From: Slackia sp. ZJ119
GTDB lineage: Bacteria; Actinomycetota; Coriobacteriia; Coriobacteriales; Eggerthellaceae
Reading direction: 5' to 3'
Assembly (NCBI RefSeq): GCF_011039175.1
Contig: NZ_JAAKEN010000002.1
Location: forward strand, 167,680 to 231,679
DNA: 64,000 bases
The notes under the pieces were generated by a model. The model worked only from the letters and a program-made list of their open reading frames with translations. It was not told the DNA's origin and made no database searches. A program made the position numbers and the translations under genes. Shown piece by piece: positions 51,348 to 58,571 of the stretch; the stretch's first letter is position 1, and each line of letters opens with the position of its first letter.

Positions 51348-51845
51348 ATGGCCACAGAGCCGAAATCAACGGTCTTCGATTTCGAGAGGTACGGCGTGTT
51401 CCTGCGCACAGCCCGCCAACGTGCCGGCTACAACCGCGCGGAGGAGTTCTGCGACACAGTCACAACATGGACTGGCGTAAAGATCAACAAAGAGGCGCTT
51501 TACCGTATCGAAAAAGGCGTCCAGCCCCCAACGGTCGAGCAGCTTATAGCGTTCGGACTCATCTTATATCACGGCAAGGGAATCAACAGCGTGCTCAATA
51601 GGACTGAGTTACACCATTGCGTCACCCCCTACGCCGAGTTCTTTGCGGGGCGAGAAGGCGATCTGTCGTCTATCCCATCATACGACGGTCTGTATTACGA
51701 AGAAGACGAATATGGGAATCTTGATATCAAGCAACTCTATCCTGACGAGATGGGCTCTCAGTATCTTGACGAGTACTACTACGACAGACTTTTCAACCCG
51801 AGCAAGCAGAATGAAACTGGGGCATCCGAAAACGAATCCGAATAG
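51348..51845 (+). CDS. XRE-like regulator (lysogeny/satellite master regulator candidate)
   Basis: The 165-aa protein has an N-terminal helix-turn-helix (FLRTARQRAGYNRAEEFCDTVTTWTGVKINKEALYRIEKGVQ, residues 17-62) and an acidic Tyr/Asp/Glu-rich C-terminal half (DGLYYEEDEYGNLDIKQLYPDEMGSQYLDEYYYDR). GGAAAGGG precedes the ATG at 51348. As the first rightward gene, divergent from early genes and upstream of integrase, it is the best repressor candidate. Confidence 0.65.
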   Translation: MATEPKSTVFDFERYGVFLRTARQRAGYNRAEEFCDTVTTWTGVKINKEALYRIEKGVQPPTVEQLIAFGLILYHGKGINSVLNRTELHHCVTPYAEFFAGREGDLSSIPSYDGLYYEEDEYGNLDIKQLYPDEMGSQYLDEYYYDRLFNPSKQNETGASENESE

Positions 51846-51933
51846 GATTCCCCAAACAAGGCGCTAACGCCCAATAGGGCGTAGTGATAGTCATCGAAAA
51901 AGGGCTGCGAGAAGGTAGAGAGGAGGTAACCAA

Positions 51934-53400
51934 ATGAGATTCACAGGAGGAAGCGTAACCGAGGAGAAGCGCCGCAACGGCAAGAGCTTCAACCCCAAGC
52001 ATTGGCGCATCTGCCTGTCGTTCACCTACGACGAGGAGCAGGAGGACGGCGGCGCCAAGAAGAAGCGCAAGCGCGTCACCCGCATCGTGGAGGGCACCAA
52101 GGCCCACGCCTACGAGGAGCGCGACAAGCTCATCGCCGAGCTCGATGACAAGGGCGAGACCCTTGACGAGGTGGTCCAGCAGCAGAAGGTCGACAACATG
52201 ACCCTCACCAAGCTCATCGAGCTGTGGGACGCCGCCCGCCGCACTGCCAGCAAGGCGTCGGAGCGCACGCTCACGGACGACCGCAACCGTCTGCGCCACG
52301 TGGAGCGCCATCTGGGCAACGTGCCCGTCAAGGACATCACCATCCAGATGGTCGAGCAGACCTACGCCGCCATCCGCAAGGAGACCGGCCTTTCCGGCAC
52401 GTCGATGAACCAGATCCACACCCTGCTCAAGAACGTCTTCGAGAAGGGCATCAACTACGACTACATCTACCGGAACCCCTGCACGCGCGTCACGGCACCC
52501 CGGCGCGACAAGCCCAATCGCCGCTCGCTCACCGCAGAGGAGGGCACCACATTGCTCACCGCAGTCGACGAGTCCGAGGCCGAAGCATTCAAGTCGCTCG
52601 ACGAGAAGGAGGCCCGCCGCGCATACCGCGAGAAGCTCGGCATCGCGAAGGAGCGCCGCTTCATGTGCGGACTGCACGACATCAGCTGCATCATGGCCGT
52701 TCGCATCGGCCTGGCAACGGGCCAGCGCAGGGGCGAGGTGTTCGCGCTCACCTGGGGTGACGTCGACCTCGACGAGGGCACCATCCACGTCGGGCACAAC
52801 GTCACCTACCAGGACGTGGTCAAGACCCCGAAGACCGACTCGGGCGTCCGCACTATAGCCATCGACCCCACGACCGTAGAGCACCTCGGCATGTGGAAGG
52901 ACCGTCAGGCGATAGAGCTCGCCAAGATCTGCGTCAAGCAGACCGACGAGACGCCGGTGTGCTGCTCGAGCACGGGCGGCCGCATCCGTATCGACAACTT
53001 CAGCCACTGGTGGGGAATCTGGCGCAAGGAGCACGGCTTCGACGGGCTCAAGTTCCACGAGCTCCGGCACACCCAGGCCACACTGCTTCTGGCCAACGGC
53101 GTCGATGTCAAGACCGTTCAGACCAGGCTCGGCCACGCCAGCGCGAGCATCACGCTCGACTGGTACGCCCACGCCATCCCGCAGAACGACCACGCGGCAG
53201 CTGCCATGCTCGGCAACCTGCTCAACGGCAAACAAGGGGAAGACGAACCAAAAGACCCGCAGGAAAACGCTGCTCAGGCCCAAGAAGAATCATTTCGGTT
53301 GCTCCCTCACGAGAACCTTCCCAAAGTCACGACAAAGTCACGGCAGAAGGCTCGAAGGGGGCATACGAAAACAGGCCAGCTCGTCCAATTAGTGAGCTGA
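51934..53400 (+). CDS. int: tyrosine-type site-specific integrase
   Basis: The 488-aa protein has an N-terminal arm-binding domain, a SAM-like core-binding domain (MTLTKLIELWDAARRTASKASERTLTDDRNRL) and a catalytic domain with Arg in GLATGQRRGEVFALTWGDVDL, HELRHTQATLLLANG (His-x-x-Arg), GHAS and the nucleophile Tyr in ITLDWYAHA. AGGAGGT precedes the ATG. It lies next to its attachment site; its last 35 bp also form a hairpin that ends tRNA transcription from the other strand. Confidence 0.97.
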   Translation: MRFTGGSVTEEKRRNGKSFNPKHWRICLSFTYDEEQEDGGAKKKRKRVTRIVEGTKAHAYEERDKLIAELDDKGETLDEVVQQQKVDNMTLTKLIELWDAARRTASKASERTLTDDRNRLRHVERHLGNVPVKDITIQMVEQTYAAIRKETGLSGTSMNQIHTLLKNVFEKGINYDYIYRNPCTRVTAPRRDKPNRRSLTAEEGTTLLTAVDESEAEAFKSLDEKEARRAYREKLGIAKERRFMCGLHDISCIMAVRIGLATGQRRGEVFALTWGDVDLDEGTIHVGHNVTYQDVVKTPKTDSGVRTIAIDPTTVEHLGMWKDRQAIELAKICVKQTDETPVCCSSTGGRIRIDNFSHWWGIWRKEHGFDGLKFHELRHTQATLLLANGVDVKTVQTRLGHASASITLDWYAHAIPQNDHAAAAMLGNLLNGKQGEDEPKDPQENAAQAQEESFRLLPHENLPKVTTKSRQKARRGHTKTGQLVQLVS

Positions 53401-53404
53401 CCTG
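53366..53404 (-). terminator. phage-supplied terminator for the tRNA gene
   Basis: On the minus strand CAGGTCAGCTC (53404-53394) pairs with GAGCTGGCCTG (53382-53372, one G-U pair) followed by TTTTC. It begins 10 bp after the tRNA 3' end and lies inside the integrase 3' end, replacing the original terminator left beyond attL. Confidence 0.65.
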
Positions 53405-53412
53405 CGTCGATG

Positions 53413-53458
53413 TTGGTCGCGGGGGCAGGATTTGAACCTACGACCTCCGGGTTATGAG
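53413..53458 (-). repeat. attR: tRNA-fMet 3' half
   Basis: Matches attL (23452-23497) over 36 bp exactly, then nine of the next ten bases. It includes the anticodon-loop CAT region, T arm and encoded CCA end of the tRNA. Confidence 0.95.
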
Positions 53459-53490
53459 CCCGGCGAGCTACCAGACTGCTCCACCCCGCA
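53414..53490 (-). tRNA. initiator tRNA-Met (CAT anticodon)
   Basis: The 77-nt minus-strand sequence folds as a cloverleaf with anticodon stem-loop CCGGG-CTCATAA-CCCGG (three G-C pairs next to the loop), T loop TTCAAAT and encoded CCA. The first base (T) opposite G72 gives the unusual 1-72 pair expected of an initiator. The prophage restores its 3' half. Confidence 0.95.
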
Positions 53491-53720
53491 TCATTGTGAA
53501 CGCCTTTGTTTCTGGTTTGCAAAAGCGGCAAGATTGAATAGTACGCCGTTCGGTTTCCTTATACAAGAACCTGGCTGATTTATTCACTTTTTGTGCACAT
53601 TTGCAAGAAAAGGGGACGGGTTGGTCAAGCATTGTCGCCTACCACGAGGATTCGGCGACCGTTTTGCTGCACCAAAGGGCTTTCTGGCGCAAAAGGCAAG
53701 CCGAATTCGGCCGAATGGAG

Positions 53721-53998
53721 TCTTGGCATGACTTTTGCATGTGAAGAAAATGTGTGTTGGAGATTTTCGCAGGGTATTCCAGGGTCATGCGCATCATTTT
53801 GGCATCGATGACAACTGTCGGAGCGTTTTGCATCTGCATATACCCATAAAACCGGGCATCCCGAACGCGCTTCAAGGCCATTTTTAGCTATTTATACGTA
53901 CAATACAGTAAAAATCAGTCCGAAAAGATGTGAGGAGGTCCAAAAACCGTGGTGAAAATCTCCAGTACACATTTTCTTCATATTTAGCGCCAAGATTT
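53721..53998. repeat. imperfect 35-50 bp inverted repeats flanking an AT-rich core
   Basis: The left arm (ATGTGAAGAAAATGTGTG then TTGGAGATTTTCGC, about 53739-53770) is repeated in inverse orientation at about 53952-53984 with four mismatches; TCTTGGC beyond each arm also matches with a small offset. Both arms can encode KIS(N/S)THFLH. The whole resembles a small non-autonomous mobile or REP-like element. Confidence 0.65.
53949..53987 (+). CDS. 12-residue leader-type peptide (MVKISSTHFLHI)
   Basis: GTG-GTG begins nine bases after a full AGGAGGT, and 12 codons later TAG stops the frame. The peptide coincides with the right arm of the inverted repeat. TACAAT at about 53898-53903 in the AT-rich upstream DNA may be its -10. 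It could be a leader peptide or a chance reading frame. Confidence 0.35.
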   Translation: MVKISSTHFLHI

Positions 53999-54152
53999 CG
54001 ACCGTCCTGGCTTTGTCACGCCTCGATGACAGTTATGCTGCGCATCTCGCCCGGGTCGACGCGCTGCGAAAAGCTGAGTAGAATGATAGTCGCTTACAAT
54101 CCCCCTCGAAGCGAGCGCCTTTTCGCGCACGTTTCGCGTGAAAGGAGTCTTC

Positions 54153-54707
54153 ATGGCCTCTGCAACAAAATCCGTCATCGACATGGTACGGTCGAACGCC
54201 ATCGTCCAGGCGGTCCTCTACATCGCCTTTGGCCTGCTGCTCGTCATCATGCCTTCCACCGCGGCGCTCACCGTGGTGTATTTGCTCGGCATCTTTTGCC
54301 TGATCAGCGGTGCGGCGGCGCTCATCTCGTATTTCCGCAAAGGCAGCGCCCAGCAGGGTTCGACCGCGGCGCTCACCATCGGCATTTTCTACCTGGTCGC
54401 GGCGCTTATCGTGTTCTTGTTTCCGCGGCCCATCGCTTCGGTGTTCTCGCTTGTGCTGGGCATCCTGCTGTTCGTCGGCGGCATCATCAACATGGTCCGC
54501 TCGTTCAACATTCGCTCTCTCGGCGGAAACGCCTGGGTCGTCATGCTGGTCATCAGCGGCGTGCTTACGGTCGGCGGCATCCTCATCATCGTCAATCCGT
54601 TCGGCGCCACCACGCTGTTCGTGACGCTGCTCGGCGTCCTGCTTGTCGCGAAAGGCGCCAGCGACCTGGCCCTCGAGCGCCTTTTCGTGACCATCGACAA
54701 GCGCTAG
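54153..54707 (+). CDS. HdeD-family (DUF308) membrane protein
   Basis: The 184-aa protein has six hydrophobic helices arranged as three DUF308 pairs (AVLYIAFGLLLVIMPSTAALTVVYLLGIFCLISG, LTIGIFYLVAALIVFLFPRPIASVFSLVLGILLFVGGIINMV, WVVMLVISGVLTVGGILIIVNPFGATTLFVTLLGVLLVAKG). Homologues include acid-stress HdeD, but the role here is unknown. AAAGGAG precedes the ATG at 54153. Confidence 0.88.
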   Translation: MASATKSVIDMVRSNAIVQAVLYIAFGLLLVIMPSTAALTVVYLLGIFCLISGAAALISYFRKGSAQQGSTAALTIGIFYLVAALIVFLFPRPIASVFSLVLGILLFVGGIINMVRSFNIRSLGGNAWVVMLVISGVLTVGGILIIVNPFGATTLFVTLLGVLLVAKGASDLALERLFVTIDKR

Positions 54708-55134
54708 GGAAACGTTGATCAAAGCCCCGGCGGCTTCGGGCGCACACGCAACGACGGCCTCATCATTGCCGACAGCGTTTTGCTTGTGCGCCCGAAGCCG
54801 CCGACAGGGCATGTTGCGAAGAGCAGCAGGCGAACTGGGCCAAAAATCGAAAAGCGGCCGTCAGCCGCCTCGTTTGTCGACGGCAACCGCGAAAGCCCCG
54901 CTCGGCTAGAAAGCAAACCTTCCGCCGCGCCGAGAAGCGTCGACTGCCAGACGCGGCGCAACCGTTAACCGGCGCCGGCGGCTGCAACGGCGCGGTCGTG
55001 TCCGCACCCGATCGCCGTCGCGGCCCGCGGACACGACCACCAGACGCGACATACCGGCCGACGTGCGCAAACGGAGCTTGAGGCCCCGGACGCCGCCCCG
55101 CAAATACAGGGCGGCCGAATCGACCCGCGCGTCC
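54708..55134. other. 427-bp convergent intergenic region with two hairpins
   Basis: Between the ends of the HdeD-like and DUF6320 genes. A 19-bp perfect inverted repeat (54728-54746 with 54785-54803, loop 38 nt) and a 12-bp one (54994-55005 with 55027-55038) are present. Neither has a U tract; they could stop converging transcripts or be REP-like repeats. No gene is seen. Confidence 0.65.
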
Positions 55135-55791
55135 CTACGTATGGAACAAGCGCTTGAGCTCGCCTTTCATCTGCCGGCCCTCGAAGACGAGCAGGGAAAC
55201 GCCCAAAACGGCGGCAACCAGGGCGCTCATGAACACCAGCCCGGCCCACCGAACGACGCCGAACGGCAGAAACACGAGCGGCGCCAACCCGAGCACCACG
55301 AAAAACAGCAGGTACTTCGCGTAGTTTTTCACCGCGCGAGTGGGGTACACCGCCAGCAAGAGCAGGTCGAACGAGCTTCCAACCAAACACGTCATGGGGA
55401 TGACGAACGTCGGGAACGCCTCGTTTCCCGTGGCAGCGTATCCAAGAACGCCCATGGCCACCAGCACGAGAAAATAGCGCTGCAGCACGCGCAGGAAATC
55501 GGGCGCACGGACCAGCACGTTGTAGACGAACAGATAATTGACCGCCACCGCCACGCATGCCGCAGCAACAGCGAAGGGCGGCGTTTTGAAGCAGATGCCC
55601 AAAAGCACCACGCCGAAAAGCAGCACAACGGTGACGGCAAGCAGCACGCTCCGCGCCATCGTGCTGCGTCGTTGCAGCTCAACGGCGGGAAACGGACTGG
55701 GAGAAACATCCCCGGCAAGGGCCGCGCCGCACAAGGGGCACTCCGACAAGTCGCCCGTGAAATCGACGCGGCACGCGTCGCAACGCCTCAT
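55135..55791 (-). CDS. DUF6320-type zinc-ribbon membrane protein
   Basis: The 218-aa protein begins with a zinc ribbon (MRRCDACRVDFTGDLSECPLCGAAL) followed by about six membrane helices. This architecture (DUF6320) is commonly encoded with an alpha/beta hydrolase and a condensation-type acyltransferase, as here. Its start overlaps the acyltransferase stop (ATGA). Function unknown; a membrane partner of the two enzymes is likely. Confidence 0.75.
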   Translation of the reverse strand: MRRCDACRVDFTGDLSECPLCGAALAGDVSPSPFPAVELQRRSTMARSVLLAVTVVLLFGVVLLGICFKTPPFAVAAACVAVAVNYLFVYNVLVRAPDFLRVLQRYFLVLVAMGVLGYAATGNEAFPTFVIPMTCLVGSSFDLLLLAVYPTRAVKNYAKYLLFFVVLGLAPLVFLPFGVVRWAGLVFMSALVAAVLGVSLLVFEGRQMKGELKRLFHT

Positions 55792-57353
55792 GACGGCCCT
55801 CCTTTCGAATCCTGAGCGCCGTGATCAGTAATCGCGGCAGCAGTGCCAGGGCCCGCCGCGGTGCCAGCGGTCGTCTCGACACCAGCCGCCGCGGTGCCAG
55901 CCGCTGGAGCGCTAGGATTCACCGAACCTACAACCGCCGCAACTCCTGCCGCCGCTGGAGCGCCAGCATCAACCGCAGTACTGCCGGCCGCCGCAGTGCC
56001 TGCCCCCGTTGCAGTGCCGGCCGCCTGCCTGCCGCTCCCCTTCGGCCTGCCGAGCTCCGACGTCCGATCGATCGCCCGCTCTTCGATCCGCGCCACCCGC
56101 AGCGCTTCCGTCACTTCGCGGTCGCCCTTGTTCGTGTTCACGTACCCCTGTATGCCCAGGTCAGAGAAGATGCGACAAAACTCGCACAGCACGACTTGCC
56201 GGACGAACACGCTGGAAACCCCGACGCACAGATCGTCGCCGTACGTGTCGAAAACGAAATTGAGGCCCCGCGACGACGTAAGGACGCTGATCTGGGTCAC
56301 GTGCTTCGCCGCGCCGTCCGGCAGCGTGATGCGCCCCAAGCTGGAGACTGTGGTCGTCACGTCGCGGGCGCTCGCCCATGCGCCGATGCCCAGCGCAACG
56401 TCCTTCACGAACAGCGGCATCACGCGAGAAAACACGTTGCGCTCCAGCTTCACCATGCGGTTCATGCGGCGCTTGAGCGCTTCTGGATCGGTCGCCGCCG
56501 TCAGCTGGCTTTGCACGTTTCGCGCCACGTCGCCGAGCGATTCGACGGGCAAATCGCCTCCGTACGACACGAACGCCAGCCCGAAAAAGTTCCGCAGCGT
56601 GCGCGAATCGTAGAATCGTCGCAGGTCAACCGGCACATCGAGACAAACCGTCCTGTTGCGCGTCCGCGGAGCCATCGATCGGCGCAGCGCCACGATCACC
56701 GCAGCAACCACCAACGACGTCACGCTCGCGCCGCGCTCTTTCGCCGCCGCATACACTTCCGCGGCCGACATGTGGTACTCGAAATACGTCGGCGCCGCCT
56801 CGTCGCGCAAGCCTTGCAGCCGATGCGGCTTCGGCATTTTCACCGACGCCGACTTCTCAGGCTCGTAATTCGCCGCAAAGCTGTTTTCCGTCTTCGTCGC
56901 TTCGGTGCCCTCGTACGGGTCGACCGCATCGCGCTCGCCATAGCGCACCTCGACGTAATGCCCGATGATCGCCTTGAAAAACTCCAACGTACCGCGTCCG
57001 TCGGAAACGATGTGCGACACCTCCACGTTGATCCGCCGCCGGCAAAAGCTCACGCGGAACAGCTCGCTGTCGGGGCCCGCATGCAGGCCGAAGCAGATCG
57101 GCACGTCTTCGGGCCGCACGCGCACCGCGTCGCCGACCTGTTCCAAATAGCGCCAAAACAGACCGCTGCGCAGGCGCACGTTGAAGCCGGGGAAGCGTTC
57201 GAGCGCCCGGTCGAGCGCCTGCTGCAGACAGGCGCCGTCCACGTCCTCCGTCATGCCCGCAGCGAAGCGGAAAACCGTCTGACCTGGGCTTCCCGCCTGC
57301 GCTGAGTAGAATTTTCCGACGTTGTCTAGTCGGTACCAAGCAGATGGATCCAT
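55788..57353 (-). CDS. alcohol-acetyltransferase/condensation-like acyltransferase with Ala-Gly-Thr tail
   Basis: Residues 1-430 have the chloramphenicol-acetyltransferase-like condensation fold: an early substrate tunnel region, INVEVSHIVSDGRGTLEFFKAI (HxxxDG catalytic motif), and a second half with LDVPVDLRRFYDSRTLRNFFGL. It should transfer acyl groups to an alcohol, perhaps a lipid. Residues about 435-521 are low-complexity Ala/Gly/Thr/Val repeats encoded by GC-rich tandem sequence. It overlaps the hydrolase gene by 28 bp. Confidence 0.75.
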   Translation of the reverse strand: MDPSAWYRLDNVGKFYSAQAGSPGQTVFRFAAGMTEDVDGACLQQALDRALERFPGFNVRLRSGLFWRYLEQVGDAVRVRPEDVPICFGLHAGPDSELFRVSFCRRRINVEVSHIVSDGRGTLEFFKAIIGHYVEVRYGERDAVDPYEGTEATKTENSFAANYEPEKSASVKMPKPHRLQGLRDEAAPTYFEYHMSAAEVYAAAKERGASVTSLVVAAVIVALRRSMAPRTRNRTVCLDVPVDLRRFYDSRTLRNFFGLAFVSYGGDLPVESLGDVARNVQSQLTAATDPEALKRRMNRMVKLERNVFSRVMPLFVKDVALGIGAWASARDVTTTVSSLGRITLPDGAAKHVTQISVLTSSRGLNFVFDTYGDDLCVGVSSVFVRQVVLCEFCRIFSDLGIQGYVNTNKGDREVTEALRVARIEERAIDRTSELGRPKGSGRQAAGTATGAGTAAAGSTAVDAGAPAAAGVAAVVGSVNPSAPAAGTAAAGVETTAGTAAGPGTAAAITDHGAQDSKGGPS

Positions 57354-58345
57354 GCCTTGTCGCTTCCCTTCGACGGCAGCGCGGCGCCGTCAAGAAAGTT
57401 GGCCAGAATGGCATAGGTGTCGCGCACCAGGCCGAACGTCATCGGATACAGGAAATAGCCGTGAATGCCGCCCAGCATGCGGTAGCAGTCCACGTCGCTG
57501 CCGTCCGCCTCGAGACGCGCCGCGTACGCCTCGCCCTCGTCGCGCAGCGGATCGTATTCCGCCGTGATCACCAGCGTGCGCGGCTGATGCGACAAGTCGG
57601 GCGACAGAAGCGGCGCGAAGTACGGGTTTTCGCAGTCGGCAGGGCTACCCAAATACATATGCACGTAGTCTTGGATGGCCTGCCTCGTCAGCAGGTAGTC
57701 TTCGCCGTTTTCCCGCACGGAATCGAAGATGGTTGATTCGCTGTGGTCGTTGTAGACGAGCGGGTACAGCAGGATTTGCGCACGAGGGTCGAACTCGCCC
57801 GAATCGCGCGCCATAAGCGACACGGCCGCCGCCAGATTCCCGCCGGCGGAATCCCCCGACAGCACGACGCGCTCGGGCCGCACGTCGGCCAGCACCCTGC
57901 CTGCGAACAGGGCTTTTGCAACGTCGTAGCAGTCATGCAGCGACACGGGAAACCGATGCTCGGGCGAGCGCCGGTAATCGACCGACACGACGCGCCGCTC
58001 CAGGCGCAGAGCCGTGCGCATGCAGGACTCGGTATAGAACGCCACGTCGCCGTTCGCCCAGCCGCCGCCGTGAAAAAAGAGGATGGTGCCGCGAAAATCC
58101 TCGTTCACGTGCAGGCCGCGCTTCAGCGAAAGATTCACGTCGAGCGGGGTGAAGACGCGCACGGGAACCTGGCCGCCGTCACGAACGGGCACGACCAGGT
58201 CGTCCAGCCGACAGCGCGGGTTGACCACGACCAGCCGGGCGCTCATGTCCTCGGCGCTGCGCTGCCGCAGGTACGAATCGCCTATGCCGGGCCGCAGCCG
58301 GGTAATGGCTTTCACGGCCGCCAAGGCTGCCTTGTTCAACGCCAT
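57326..58345 (-). CDS. alpha/beta hydrolase (hormone-sensitive-lipase type)
   Basis: The 339-aa protein has the HSL family oxyanion motif ILFFHGGGWANGD, nucleophile elbow LSGDSAGGNLAAAV, and the Asp/His pair in TAEYDPLRDEGEAYA and MLGGIHGYF. It hydrolyses short acyl esters. AGAGGTG precedes the ATG at 58345. First gene of a three-gene operon with the acyltransferase and DUF6320 protein, consistent with acyl-lipid or ester turnover. Confidence 0.9.
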   Translation of the reverse strand: MALNKAALAAVKAITRLRPGIGDSYLRQRSAEDMSARLVVVNPRCRLDDLVVPVRDGGQVPVRVFTPLDVNLSLKRGLHVNEDFRGTILFFHGGGWANGDVAFYTESCMRTALRLERRVVSVDYRRSPEHRFPVSLHDCYDVAKALFAGRVLADVRPERVVLSGDSAGGNLAAAVSLMARDSGEFDPRAQILLYPLVYNDHSESTIFDSVRENGEDYLLTRQAIQDYVHMYLGSPADCENPYFAPLLSPDLSHQPRTLVITAEYDPLRDEGEAYAARLEADGSDVDCYRMLGGIHGYFLYPMTFGLVRDTYAILANFLDGAALPSKGSDKAWIHLLGTD

Positions 58346-58571
58346 GAGCGCACCTCTTTCTCGTTTGCCGGTGCTTCCATGGTAGTGGGAGACAAGTCGC
58401 CGCGTCATCGTTGTGCGCCGCTTTGTAAGCCAGCCGTATGAATGCCGTCAGCTTTTTTGCAACCGTCGTCGCGGCCCCGCGGCGGTCGTGGAGGCCCTGC
58501 GGCTGCGGCCGGGACGGATCTGCGGCCGCGGAGCCCCTGCTCAGCCCCGCGGCCGCGCTGACTGCGCCGTC

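Larger units (their letters stand above)
23452..53458. mobile_element. integrated prophage or capsid-encoding satellite at the tRNA-fMet gene
   Basis: A 46-bp sequence from the 3' half of tRNA-fMet occurs at 23452-23497 and 53413-53458 with one mismatch. A tyrosine integrase lies beside the intact tRNA. Between the ends are primase-VapE, TerS, TerL, portal, scaffold, coat, connector, Dit- and Tal-like, and fibre genes. No tail-tube, tape-measure, holin or endolysin gene was identified. About 10 kb of defence-like cargo separates the portal and scaffold genes. The element is either a degraded phage, a phage with an unusual tail, or a capsid-encoding satellite. Confidence 0.93.
53491..54152. 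other. 662-bp intergenic region right of the tRNA
   Basis: No full-size gene is seen. It contains the long inverted repeat and a 12-codon leader-like frame listed separately, and the promoter of the HdeD-like gene. The stretch 53875-53940 is markedly AT-rich. Confidence 0.6.
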
